64,000 bases of DNA from Sulfurimonas sp. Its GTDB lineage: Bacteria; Campylobacterota; Campylobacteria; Campylobacterales; Sulfurimonadaceae. The DNA lies in the NCBI GenBank assembly GCA_027082875.1, contig JALWTK010000086.1, forward strand, positions 1 to 64,000, in the 5' to 3' direction. Position 1 is the stretch's first letter. Each line of letters starts with the position of its first letter. This document shows positions 39,629 through 49,301 of the stretch, piece by piece. Position numbers and translations under genes: made by a program. The notes below the pieces were generated by a model. That model did no database searches, had not been told where the DNA came from, and saw only the letters and a program-made list of their open reading frames with translations.

Positions 39629-40141
39629 ATGAAAGGAAAAATCACTGCATTTATAGAGGGTCTTATTCCTTATGACTATGCTCTCTTTGGCGGTGCTTTT
39701 TTGCTCTTTATCATCTTCATCATCTTAGGTCTTCTATTTCGTCGTAAGATGATACTCTCTCTTCTTTTTATCCTCCTCGCATTTACTACACTCTTAGTGG
39801 GACCTACCTTTGGTTATGTCAAGATGCATGAATATCTTTTTAAGAACTCTCTGACACTAACTTCCCAAAAACGTTTACAATTTAGTAAGGCAGTTGTAGT
39901 GTATGGAACTCTTACAAATGAATCTCAAAAGTACTTTAAAGAGTGTAAGATAACTGCTAGTGCTTATGCCGTCACCTCAAACAAGTACAAAAATTATCTT
40001 AAAAAGCTAAAGCCATTTCAAAAAATGTCGATACTCGAACAAGATATAGCAGTAGGACAAACTCGAGAGTTTAAGATAATTGTAGAACCTTTTAGATATA
40101 GTAGGGATTATAATATCTCTTTAGGAGCAGACTGCAGATGA
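39629..40141 (+). CDS. DUF2393-like membrane protein
   Basis: N-terminal TMs plus extracytoplasmic beta domain; tandem with similar gene. Confidence 0.65.
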   Translation: MKGKITAFIEGLIPYDYALFGGAFLLFIIFIILGLLFRRKMILSLLFILLAFTTLLVGPTFGYVKMHEYLFKNSLTLTSQKRLQFSKAVVVYGTLTNESQKYFKECKITASAYAVTSNKYKNYLKKLKPFQKMSILEQDIAVGQTREFKIIVEPFRYSRDYNISLGADCR

Positions 40142-40683
40142 CAGCATTTAACTACTGGCACTTTATTACCTTTGGTATAATTTTTTTAATCTTTATAGCT
40201 GGAACCATTGGTGCATTCAAGCAAAAAGAAACAAAAATAAAAGTTGGAATGTTTTTTTCAACAGTTTTAGTAACTTCTTTTTTAGCAATTTTTTCTGTAC
40301 TGGTTGTAGATAAATATACAAAAAAGGTAAGCCTTCATAAGCTAAAGAACAGACGACTTCTCAGTACTGAGCAAATCATATACTCAGGTGTAGTAAAAAA
40401 TGATGGTAATCATCGCATAGGCAAAGTGACATTTCAGATAAAACTAGTGAATCGAGGGCATATGACGGGTAATGTTAAGGCTGGCAGTTTTTACAAAAGC
40501 AGTGGATTTTTTGACTTTTTTTCACATGGTCTTGATATGAAGACAAAGCCACAATCTCTTACAAAAGAGTTTGTAGTAGCAAAAAATCTTAAGCCAGGTA
40601 CATCTAAAGCATTTAGAGTCTACTTTAGATACCCACCATACTTCAGAAGTACATCACAATTTACAAAGGTATGGGGACACTAA
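40138..40683 (+). CDS. DUF2393-like membrane protein (tandem paralogue)
   Basis: Same architecture as preceding gene; overlaps it by 4 bp. Confidence 0.65.
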   Translation: MTAFNYWHFITFGIIFLIFIAGTIGAFKQKETKIKVGMFFSTVLVTSFLAIFSVLVVDKYTKKVSLHKLKNRRLLSTEQIIYSGVVKNDGNHRIGKVTFQIKLVNRGHMTGNVKAGSFYKSSGFFDFFSHGLDMKTKPQSLTKEFVVAKNLKPGTSKAFRVYFRYPPYFRSTSQFTKVWGH

Positions 40684-40705
40684 AAAGAAACTCATAAAGC
40701 TTCTC

Positions 40706-41665
40706 TTAGTACTTCAGACCAACTTTTTTTAGAGCTTTATTAATGTTCTTTATCTGAGTATTCTTATCTCTACACCACTGAGGTGCAAGTAGTGCATCAT
40801 CATCAAGACCGGCTGTTACACGCTGAACATGTACATGTTGCGGTTTCATTTCTAATGACTTTGTAAGCACTTCTAAGTACTCTTCTTCGCTTATAGGTGT
40901 GAACTCACCACGGGTAAACTCATTTGCAAGAGCTGTGCGTTTGACTACATAGAGTGGATGGTACTTCACTGAGTCTATACCCCACTCATAAGCAGCACGA
41001 GAAGTTTCAAGCATCATCTCTTGTGTCTCGTCCGCTAGACCAAAGATAAGATGTCCACAGACATTTACTCCAGCCTTTTTAGACTTGATAATCCACTCTT
41101 TAACATTTGCACTGTCATGACCACGGTTTATTTTCTCTAACGTCTCATCATAGACAGACTGTATTCCAAACTCAAGCCAGATCTCTGACTCTTTTGCTAA
41201 TTCTGCTAGATACTCTAAAGTCTCCTCTGTAATACTATCAGAACGTGTACCAATGCTTAATCCTACAACATTAGGAAAGGAGAGAGCTTTTTCATAAAGA
41301 GCTTTGAGTGTATCGAAGGGTGCATAGGTATTTGTAAAAGATTGGAAGTAGACAAGAAATTTCTCAGCTCCATATTCTCTTGCTTGGCGTTTAGAGATAG
41401 CATCAAATTGTTGCTCAAGTTGGAGGAGTTGTTTTTCTAAAAAAGGGTTTTCACTAGAGTCAAGGTTTAGATGAAAGCCTTTGAGCTCTTTAACTTCATC
41501 ACTGCTCGCTGAAAAAGAGTCATTTTCACAAAAAGTACAGCCACCTTTAGCGACAGTTCCATCGATATTTGGGCAAGTAAAGCCGGAGATATTTATGCCG
41601 ACCTTGTAAACCTTACACCCAAACTTCTCTTTGAGGTAACCGCCGTATGTATATATCTGTTGCAT
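40706..41665 (-). CDS. TIGR01212-family (YhcC-like) radical SAM protein
   Basis: CPNIDGTVAKGGCTFCEN; GHLIFGLADETQEMMLETSR. Confidence 0.9.
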   Translation of the reverse strand: MQQIYTYGGYLKEKFGCKVYKVGINISGFTCPNIDGTVAKGGCTFCENDSFSASSDEVKELKGFHLNLDSSENPFLEKQLLQLEQQFDAISKRQAREYGAEKFLVYFQSFTNTYAPFDTLKALYEKALSFPNVVGLSIGTRSDSITEETLEYLAELAKESEIWLEFGIQSVYDETLEKINRGHDSANVKEWIIKSKKAGVNVCGHLIFGLADETQEMMLETSRAAYEWGIDSVKYHPLYVVKRTALANEFTRGEFTPISEEEYLEVLTKSLEMKPQHVHVQRVTAGLDDDALLAPQWCRDKNTQIKNINKALKKVGLKY

Positions 41666-43029
41666 TAAACGATGTACTTACCTGTAAAACAAGCTGTGCA
41701 GTACTTATCTTCATCTGCTGTGGCGTTTACACTTCTAAGAAGTGCAGCCTCATCCAAGTAAGCAAGTGAGTCAGCTTCGATATAGTCGCAGATTTCTTGG
41801 TTAGTCATACGAGAAGCTATAAGATTCTCTTTATCTGGAGTATCTACACCATAAAAACATGGGTCAGTTGTAGGAGGAGAAGAGACACGCATATGTACTT
41901 CACTTGCTCCTGCTTCTTTGAGCATACGGATAATACGGCGAGAGGTAGTTCCACGCACAATAGAGTCATCAACGACGATAACTTTTTTGTCTTTAATAAT
42001 ATCTGTCATTGGAGAGAGTTTCATCTTCACCTTGAGATCACGCATCTCTTGAGTTGGCTCAATAAATGTACGACCAATATAGTGGTTTCTCATAATACCC
42101 ATCTCATAAGGTATCCCACTCTCTTGTGCATATCCTATAGCAGAGGGAACACCACCATCAGGTACAGGAATAACCATATCTGCTTCTACTGGATTAATCT
42201 TTGCGAGTTCTTTACCCATATCTTTTCTCGTTTTATACACAGACTGTCCAAATACATTGGAATCAGGGCGTGCGAAATAAACATACTCAAAGATACAGTG
42301 CTTTGGAGTCTCCTCTTTAAGTACTTGCATACTAATAGGTTCTTTGCCTTCTTCAAATATCAGGAGTTCACCAGGTTTCACATCACGTACAAATGTAGCA
42401 CCAACAAGGTCAAATGCACATGTCTCACTCGCAACAATATAGCCACCATTTGGAAGTTTTCCAAGGCTTAAAGGACGAAAACCAAATCTATCTCGCATAG
42501 CAAACATCTTCGAACGACTTAAAAAGACAAGAGAAAAAGCACCTTCTATTCTACCAACAGCATCAATGATTCTGTCTAAAAGTTTATCTTTAGAACTTTT
42601 TGCAATAAGGTGGATAAGATTTTCCGTATCCATAAATGTCTGAAAGATTGCACCTTTTTCAATGAGTTTATTACGAACTTCATCCGCATTTGTAAGGTTA
42701 CCATTATGAACAATAGCCATCTCACCAAGATCATAACGTGCAAATACAGGCTGAGCATCAAGAATAGAGTCATCACCAGCAGTTGAATAGCGAGTATGCC
42801 CAACGGCAGAAGAACCACTCAAAGTGGAGAGTTTCTCTTCGTTAAAAACTTTCATAACCAAACCACGATCTTTAATAGTATGAAGTTTCTTTCCATCAGA
42901 TGAGCTGATTCCAGCTGCTTCTTGACCACGGTGTTGTAGTGCATGTAGAGAGAAGTAGGCTAGTTTAGAAGCCTCTTCATGACCAAATATTCCAACAACA
43001 GCACACTTTTCGTTAATATCTTCGCGCAA
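41665..43029 (-). CDS. purF: Amidophosphoribosyltransferase
   Basis: CAVVGIFGHEEASKLAYFSLHALQHRGQEAAGI; VIVVDDSIVRGTTSRRI. Confidence 0.97.
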   Translation of the reverse strand: MREDINEKCAVVGIFGHEEASKLAYFSLHALQHRGQEAAGISSSDGKKLHTIKDRGLVMKVFNEEKLSTLSGSSAVGHTRYSTAGDDSILDAQPVFARYDLGEMAIVHNGNLTNADEVRNKLIEKGAIFQTFMDTENLIHLIAKSSKDKLLDRIIDAVGRIEGAFSLVFLSRSKMFAMRDRFGFRPLSLGKLPNGGYIVASETCAFDLVGATFVRDVKPGELLIFEEGKEPISMQVLKEETPKHCIFEYVYFARPDSNVFGQSVYKTRKDMGKELAKINPVEADMVIPVPDGGVPSAIGYAQESGIPYEMGIMRNHYIGRTFIEPTQEMRDLKVKMKLSPMTDIIKDKKVIVVDDSIVRGTTSRRIIRMLKEAGASEVHMRVSSPPTTDPCFYGVDTPDKENLIASRMTNQEICDYIEADSLAYLDEAALLRSVNATADEDKYCTACFTGKYIV

Positions 43030-43199
43030 ATCATATCCTTAGAGCTTAAGTAAGAAACTTACTTATAATAATATATGCAATTATACTCTAAAATCCTATA
43101 AATAAAATGAAAGAAAAAAATATTAATGCAGATCCTTCAATTTCAAAAATGGTACTCTATTTGCTTAATATTAAAAAAATATCTCAAAAAGGGTAATGT

Positions 43200-44000
43200 A
43201 TGGATATAGTTCTTCGTAATAATCTCATTTTAATTACAACTGGATTTGAGACTTTAAACACTAACTGGATGAAAGATTTTTTAAATCATCATGCACGAGG
43301 TATGCTCTTTTTACCCAAGGCTGTACTCGTTTTTCGTAATGAAACACTCAGAGAAGTACGAGAAGAATTTTTACACCAACTCAGCGAACACCATGCAAAG
43401 ACACATGATTTTAACCATGAGTTTTTTCTGCGAAGTATGTTGAAGTTTGGGACACAGCCTATAAAAATAGAACTTAGTAGACTAGAAGAGCCGGAAGTTG
43501 TCAAGGTAAACCTCTATGCTTATGATAAAAACACAGTACTCATATCACTAAAAAATCCAAACTCTTGGGTTCTTAATTATATGCGTTCACAACTCGAAGT
43601 CTATGTAGAACGCGGTACAGATGCTTCTTTAGTCATAGATGTTTCAGATATGAAAGCAAAATCTAGATTAGAGCGAGCTCTAAACAAACGCCACATATTG
43701 CATTATGAAATACAGTACACCTATGATAATCACTTTATGTCTAAACTCTATAGCGACTTTGCAAACTTTAGTTTTGGAGATCTTTGTAAACAAGAGACTG
43801 ATGAGAACACAATGTTTTACACAGTTTTAGAGTGCCCAGTAGGTGCGAGTCAAGATGCCTTGAAAAGGTCTTATAAAAAACTTACGAAGGTCTATCACCC
43901 AGATAAAATTATACACGAGGCACCTCATATGGTCGAACACTATACACAGAAATTTCAACTACTTCAAGAAGCATACACTGCACTCAGAGTAGTAAGCTAA
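43200..44000 (+). CDS. DnaJ-domain protein (C-terminal J domain)
   Basis: LECPVGASQDALKRSYKKLTKVYHPDKI; N-terminal 190 aa unrecognised. Confidence 0.85.
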   Translation: MDIVLRNNLILITTGFETLNTNWMKDFLNHHARGMLFLPKAVLVFRNETLREVREEFLHQLSEHHAKTHDFNHEFFLRSMLKFGTQPIKIELSRLEEPEVVKVNLYAYDKNTVLISLKNPNSWVLNYMRSQLEVYVERGTDASLVIDVSDMKAKSRLERALNKRHILHYEIQYTYDNHFMSKLYSDFANFSFGDLCKQETDENTMFYTVLECPVGASQDALKRSYKKLTKVYHPDKIIHEAPHMVEHYTQKFQLLQEAYTALRVVS

Positions 44001-44008
44001 GCTCTCTC

Positions 44009-44950
44009 TTAGTTAATGAAATTTTCAATGAGCTCTTCTTTAGAGCTATTTTTTAGGAGTGCTTCAAAATCATCAGCACTATAAAGTGCTAATGATGAGC
44101 CTCTCATCTGCTCAAGTTCTTTAGAAAAACCACGTTTTGAGAAAAATATAATCTGAATCGGCTCTATTTCCAAGCTTTCACACTTTTCTCTTAACTTGTG
44201 TAACTCTTTTTTATTGACTTTATGATTTTTCCATTTGCACTCACCTACATATACTTTTTCAGTATCGGTTATTGTCAGTATATCTATCTCTATATTTGCA
44301 TCCCAGTAACTTCCAGAACTAATAATTTGTGAATCTCGAAGGTTATAGTTTAACAGCAGTTCACTCAGTTCTTCAAAAACAAGACTCACATAACTATGTC
44401 TACGTTCTTCTATTTTTTCAAAGAGTGGTTCATAATTTTTTTCTTGAATATTTTTTATCTGAGGAGCTATAAAGTAGAACCAAAAACGGACAAAAGGATG
44501 AGTAAAAAGTACCTTATGGGAGATACGATGTCTAGCCTCTCTACGTTTGAGTTTTGCATTTGGGTTTTTCTCTCTAGGATCTTGCTCTCTTGAGTACTCC
44601 ATCTGAATAAGCCCTCTCTCTTGTAAGAAGTTTAGTGCCCCTCCTCCATTGCCATTATTGAGTCCTGCTCGTTTAAAGGCGGAGAAAATTCTTCTATCAC
44701 CTATTGCCAGTGCTTGAAGGAGTCGTCTATTCTCTTGCGAGTTATCTGTAAGTTCTTGGATTTTTGCATATAAAATATCAAAATTTTTCAAAATAAGAGA
44801 CTCTATGAGTTCTTCTACAGGTTTACTAGTGTCTACATCCCAACCAAGACCCCCAAAAATACTAAAGTAAGATATCAGTGTTTCCATATCATCGGGATAA
44901 TTACGAAAATAAAAAGAGCGAAACTGCTCAAGAAGTTTATATTTTGTCAT
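44009..44950 (-). CDS. Stand-alone DUF234-like protein with PD-(D/E)xK nuclease-like motif, no AAA ATPase domain
   Basis: IEIDILTITDTEKVYVGECKWK resembles D...ExK; winged-helix-like region upstream. Confidence 0.7.
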   Translation of the reverse strand: MTKYKLLEQFRSFYFRNYPDDMETLISYFSIFGGLGWDVDTSKPVEELIESLILKNFDILYAKIQELTDNSQENRRLLQALAIGDRRIFSAFKRAGLNNGNGGGALNFLQERGLIQMEYSREQDPREKNPNAKLKRREARHRISHKVLFTHPFVRFWFYFIAPQIKNIQEKNYEPLFEKIEERRHSYVSLVFEELSELLLNYNLRDSQIISSGSYWDANIEIDILTITDTEKVYVGECKWKNHKVNKKELHKLREKCESLEIEPIQIIFFSKRGFSKELEQMRGSSLALYSADDFEALLKNSSKEELIENFIN

Positions 44951-44985
44951 GGAACATATTGTAGCATATTATCTTCAACATAAGA

Positions 44986-46257
44986 CTACATCTCACTTGC
45001 CCATTTAAGTGTATCTATACCATACTTTTCACGAAGTTCTTGTGTTTTTTCTGTCAGTAAGCGCATCTCTTGATCTTCTGCAAAGCCTATAAGTGAAAGC
45101 TCTTTTTTTGAGTCCCGTGTAAAACTAGAGCAGTTGATACTTAGTCTTATGACTTGTAAACGCCGTTGTGTGTCTGCTGCGAGAAAGAGTTCTTGAGTGA
45201 GAGCATTAAACTTAGGCTCTGTGAAAACTTCTGCAAGGGAGATATTTTTATGACTAGATTGATTGAGTTCATAAGAAATACTTAGATGAAAAACAGTAGG
45301 AATCACATCGAGCTTAAGGATGGCAAATGCTAAATGGCGTGCCAAAACTCGTACTCTTCGTTTGAGTTCGACTCTATCGAAAATAGGATCAAAGGTCCTG
45401 CTTATTCCTATAGACTTTCTTCTATGTGTTGTAACTATTGGTGCATCACTCTCCCCATTGACACGGCAATAGAGATCTTTGGCATAAGGCCCCCACGACT
45501 CTACTGTTCCTCTGCGTTTACGAAGGTCACCGAGGGTAAAGATTTGGACATCGTGCAGTCTGGTTCTCATACTTTTGCCTATACCTGCAAAGTTTTCTAC
45601 CTGTATGGGGTTCACAAAGGTATCAAAGTTGTACTTGTCGATAATCTTACAGCCAAAAGGTTTTGCATAAGTCGTAGCGAGTTTAGCGATATAGCGTGTT
45701 GGTGCTGCACCTATGGAGACTGGAAGTTTTAGTTTGAACTTTATCTCATGGCGAAGTGCATCTAAAAATGCCGGAAGAGATTCCTCACTCACCCAACCTG
45801 TTAGATCTCCATAAAACTCATCTATACTTGCCTGTTCTACTAAAGGAATTCTTTCACATAAAAACTCATGAAGCTGATGGGAAAGTTCTTGATAAAGCGA
45901 CATATTTGGTGCTTTTATTATGAGATGAGGACAAAGTTGCAGAGCTTCACGAATAGTCATGGCAGTTTTTATCCCAAAGCTTCGTGCCTCATAACTCGAA
46001 GTCGTAAGTATCCCCCGTATCTTTCCATCTGCATCCATGAAAGAGGAGATATTGTCATCTTTATCCTCATAAGCCTTATAAAAAGTAGGTACAAAACTTC
46101 CAGAATTTTCAAAATTTACAGTCTGTTTTTTTGCATTTGCATCAAAAATCTTCGTATCACTTCTTCCTCCTATAGCAACAGGAAGATGCTCTAACGAAGG
46201 ATTTTTAATTCGAACAGCACTTACAAAAAAACAATCAATATCTATATGTATTTTAAT
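44986..46257 (-). CDS. dinB: DNA polymerase IV (Y-family), predicted ATT start
   Basis: Frame is open upstream of the listed ATG (46038) to ATT at 46257: (M)KIHIDIDCFFVSAVRIKNPSLEHLPVAIGG; SIDEFYGDLTGW motif; GGGG SD-like 6 nt before ATT; in-frame TAA just upstream. Confidence 0.88.
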   Translation of the reverse strand: MKIHIDIDCFFVSAVRIKNPSLEHLPVAIGGRSDTKIFDANAKKQTVNFENSGSFVPTFYKAYEDKDDNISSFMDADGKIRGILTTSSYEARSFGIKTAMTIREALQLCPHLIIKAPNMSLYQELSHQLHEFLCERIPLVEQASIDEFYGDLTGWVSEESLPAFLDALRHEIKFKLKLPVSIGAAPTRYIAKLATTYAKPFGCKIIDKYNFDTFVNPIQVENFAGIGKSMRTRLHDVQIFTLGDLRKRRGTVESWGPYAKDLYCRVNGESDAPIVTTHRRKSIGISRTFDPIFDRVELKRRVRVLARHLAFAILKLDVIPTVFHLSISYELNQSSHKNISLAEVFTEPKFNALTQELFLAADTQRRLQVIRLSINCSSFTRDSKKELSLIGFAEDQEMRLLTEKTQELREKYGIDTLKWASEM

Positions 46258-46435
46258 TTTTTACCCCAAATTACTCTTTTATTTTGAGTCTATTATAATC
46301 TTTTTCTGATTATTGACTCATTTTTATTGCAAAATGCCATATATACTTCTAAGCCAAGCAAGCAAAATTTAAATCTGAAGTTTAATTCATCTTATATTTA
46401 GTTGCTCTTCGCTATAATCGCAAGACGAAGTGAAT

Positions 46436-46446
46436 CCCCCCCCCCC
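46436..46446. repeat. 11-nt poly-C homopolymer tract
   Basis: tgaatCCCCCCCCCCCtctag between a TATAAT (46413-46418) and the Wzz-like start codon. Confidence 0.97.
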
Positions 46447-46486
46447 TCTAGCTAGAGTATTTCACATATTTAAGGATAAATTATAA

Positions 46487-47614
46487 ATGAACCGTACACA
46501 GATAGACTATATCGAAGAGGATGAAATAGATCTCAAAGAGCTTTTCCATACACTTCTTCGTCGAAAAAAGCTCATCTTTATTATAACAACTCTTATTACT
46601 ATATCAGCTGGAATCTATGCCTTTACAAAAACACCTATTTATGAAGTGAAATCAAATATTAAACTTGGATATATTGGTGATAAAATCATAGGTGATCCTA
46701 TTTCACTGGTAAAAACTCTCAATGTAATTTATAATGTAGAGGATACAGTAGACACAAAAGAAGAGTTTATTGCAAAAGTATCAACTATCTCAAACAATAA
46801 AAAGATATCCAACTTTATTACAGTTATCACAGAGGGAATCTCTAATGTAAAAGCACTAGAGCTCAATAAAAAAGTTTTGATGTCAATTCAAGAAAAATAT
46901 GCAAAAAAAATTGAACAATACAAAAAAAATAATATTGCTGTAATTAATGAACTAAAATCACAGATTAAAGAATTAAATACTCTTGAAAAAAAGAATATCG
47001 AAAGAAAAATAGAAATACTCAAAAAACAGACTCTCCCACTCCTTGATGCAAAAATAGTTTTTTTAAAAAATAGTAAACTCAAAGCCATAAAAGAAAAAAT
47101 AAGATTCAACTATCAAAATCTGAAAAAATATGAAAAAGAGATCAAGAAACTCTATACAAATTCCCAAAAGACAAAAAACTCAGCTACACTTGTTATTATA
47201 TCCATTCAGATGGTCAACTATCAAAATCTAATATTAAATTCGCAAAACAATGTAGAAGATTTAAAACTGCAAGCTGAAACAATTAAGAAAGAGACATTAC
47301 CAACCCTCAAAGAAAAGAAAAAGAATTTAGTTCATGACACACTCAGAAAATTAAAATATGACTTAGAGGTGACACTCAAGAATAATAAATTGAGATTAGA
47401 AGAAAAAATACTCAATTTACAATACGAAAACAGTGATCAAAATATCAAGAATAGTAAAGTAGTTGGGAAATATATAATGCATAACTATGCTTCTAAACCT
47501 AAGAAAAAGCTTATTATTGTAGTAGCATTTATAACAGGTCTTATACTCTCTATATTTTTAGTATTCTTTTTAGAGTTTTTATCCTCAACGAGAGAAGAAG
47601 AAACAAAGCAGTAA
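46487..47614 (+). CDS. Wzz/chain-length-determinant-like inner-membrane protein
   Basis: N-terminal IDLKELFHTLLRRKKLIFIITTLITISAGIYAFTKTPIYEV, long coiled coil, C-terminal TM KPKKKLIIVVAFITGLILSIFLVF. Confidence 0.85.
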   Translation: MNRTQIDYIEEDEIDLKELFHTLLRRKKLIFIITTLITISAGIYAFTKTPIYEVKSNIKLGYIGDKIIGDPISLVKTLNVIYNVEDTVDTKEEFIAKVSTISNNKKISNFITVITEGISNVKALELNKKVLMSIQEKYAKKIEQYKKNNIAVINELKSQIKELNTLEKKNIERKIEILKKQTLPLLDAKIVFLKNSKLKAIKEKIRFNYQNLKKYEKEIKKLYTNSQKTKNSATLVIISIQMVNYQNLILNSQNNVEDLKLQAETIKKETLPTLKEKKKNLVHDTLRKLKYDLEVTLKNNKLRLEEKILNLQYENSDQNIKNSKVVGKYIMHNYASKPKKKLIIVVAFITGLILSIFLVFFLEFLSSTREEETKQ

Positions 47615-47699
47615 ACCTGCACAGTTTTTAATCACTTTTTCTCCTCTGTTATTCAAATATCCGATATAATTATTTCAGATTAAAATTCAGGAGAAATAA

Positions 47700-49130
47700 A
47701 TGGGTAAATTTGTTAATAATACAGAAGAGTTTTTTAAGTTTTGTGAAGAGAACGATGTTCAATTCGTAGACTTTAGATTTACAGATATTAAAGGTGCATG
47801 GCACCACATTAGTTACAGAATGAGTGCTGTAACAGCTGGTCAACTTGAGAATGGTCTTCCGTTTGATGGTTCATCTATTGAAAACTGGCAGCCGATTAAT
47901 GAATCTGATATGCTTTTAACACCTGATGTTGAAAGTACTTTCTTAGATCCATTTACTGCTGATCCTACTGCTATCATGTTCTGTGATGTTTATGACATCT
48001 ACAAGAAACAAGCTTATGAGAGATGTCCACGTTCTATTGCTAAAGCAGCTCTTAAGCATGCTGAGTCTATCGGTATCGCTGATGCTGCTTACTTCGGTCC
48101 TGAAAATGAATTTTTCATGTTTGACTCTGTAACTTTTGTTGATAATATCAATGAAGCTGGTTACAAAGTTGATACAGAAGAGGGTGAGTGGAACTCAAAC
48201 AATCCTTACCCAGATATGTACAACACAGGTCACAGACCAGGAACTAAGGGTGGTTACTTCCCAGTTGCACCAACTGACTCTGCTGTAGATATGCGCGCAG
48301 AGATGATGCAAGTGTTAGAGCAAGTTGGTCTTGAAGTTGTTCTTGGTCACCACGAAGTTGCTCAAGGGCAACATGAGATTGGTATCGTTTACTCTGACAT
48401 CATCGGTGCTGCTGATAATGTTCAAAAGTATAAATATGTTATCAAAATGATTGCACACCTTAATGGTAAAACGGCTACATTTATGCCTAAGCCAATGTTT
48501 GGTGATAACGGTAATGGTATGCATGTTCACCAATCACTATGGAAAAATGGTAAAAACCTTTTCTATAAAGAGGGTGGATATGGTAATCTTTCGGATATGG
48601 CTATCAACTATGCTGGTGGTATCTTTAAACATGCTGCAGCAGTTGCATCATTTACTAACCCAACTACGAACTCATACAAGCGTTTACTTCCAGGTTTCGA
48701 AGCACCAAGTATCTTAACTTACTCTGCTAAAAACCGTTCTGCAGCTTGTCGTATTCCTTACGGTGCCGGTGAGCCTGCTACTCGTTTAGAGATGAGATTC
48801 CCAGACTCTACTGCTTGTCCTTACCTAGCATTTGCTGTAATGATGATGGCTGGTCTTGATGGTATCAAAGAGGGAACTACTCCTGTTGGTCCAATGGACG
48901 AAGATCTATTTGAACTTTCTCTTGATGAAATTCGTGAAAAAGGTATTCCTCAAATGCCACACACTTTACGTGAAGCACTTGAAGGTCTTATCTCTGATAA
49001 TGATTTCCTTAAGCCTGTATTTACAGATGAGTTCCTTGAGGCTTATCAGTCTTACAGATTTGAGCGTGATGTATTCCCTGATGAGGGTCGTCCGACTGCT
49101 TACGAGTTTAAAACTACTTATCAGTGCTAG
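47700..49130 (+). CDS. glnA: Glutamine synthetase type I
   Basis: [38 protein letters not shown]. Confidence 0.98.
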   Translation: MGKFVNNTEEFFKFCEENDVQFVDFRFTDIKGAWHHISYRMSAVTAGQLENGLPFDGSSIENWQPINESDMLLTPDVESTFLDPFTADPTAIMFCDVYDIYKKQAYERCPRSIAKAALKHAESIGIADAAYFGPENEFFMFDSVTFVDNINEAGYKVDTEEGEWNSNNPYPDMYNTGHRPGTKGGYFPVAPTDSAVDMRAEMMQVLEQVGLEVVLGHHEVAQGQHEIGIVYSDIIGAADNVQKYKYVIKMIAHLNGKTATFMPKPMFGDNGNGMHVHQSLWKNGKNLFYKEGGYGNLSDMAINYAGGIFKHAAAVASFTNPTTNSYKRLLPGFEAPSILTYSAKNRSAACRIPYGAGEPATRLEMRFPDSTACPYLAFAVMMMAGLDGIKEGTTPVGPMDEDLFELSLDEIREKGIPQMPHTLREALEGLISDNDFLKPVFTDEFLEAYQSYRFERDVFPDEGRPTAYEFKTTYQC

Positions 49131-49165
49131 GCTTTTAGCCTATCATTTTCCCACTTCCGTGGGAA
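49128..49165 (+). terminator. Tandem hairpins downstream of glnA
   Basis: TAGGCTTTTAGCCTA followed by TTCCCACTTCCGTGGGAA. Confidence 0.55.
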
Positions 49166-49301
49166 TAATCTTTTCATATTTACTTAAAAAACTTCCAAAC
49201 TATTTCACAAAACTTTTTTATAATCCAAACTTTGCTATAATTCCAAATCAATAATATATGTAAGAGTCTGTTATTGAAAATTTTAAGTGAAAGGATTCAT
49301 C

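Noticed and set aside
41797-42471. 224-aa plus-strand ORF
   Set aside because: Antisense within purF, which is clearly identified on the minus strand.
44009-46257. DUF234 protein plus dinB as a toxin-antitoxin or defence island
   Set aside because: No antitoxin-like partner, no mobile-element boundary; adjacency alone is not enough.
48451-49254. Plus-strand ORFs overlapping glnA in another frame
   Set aside because: Out-of-frame shadow ORFs in a highly conserved gene.
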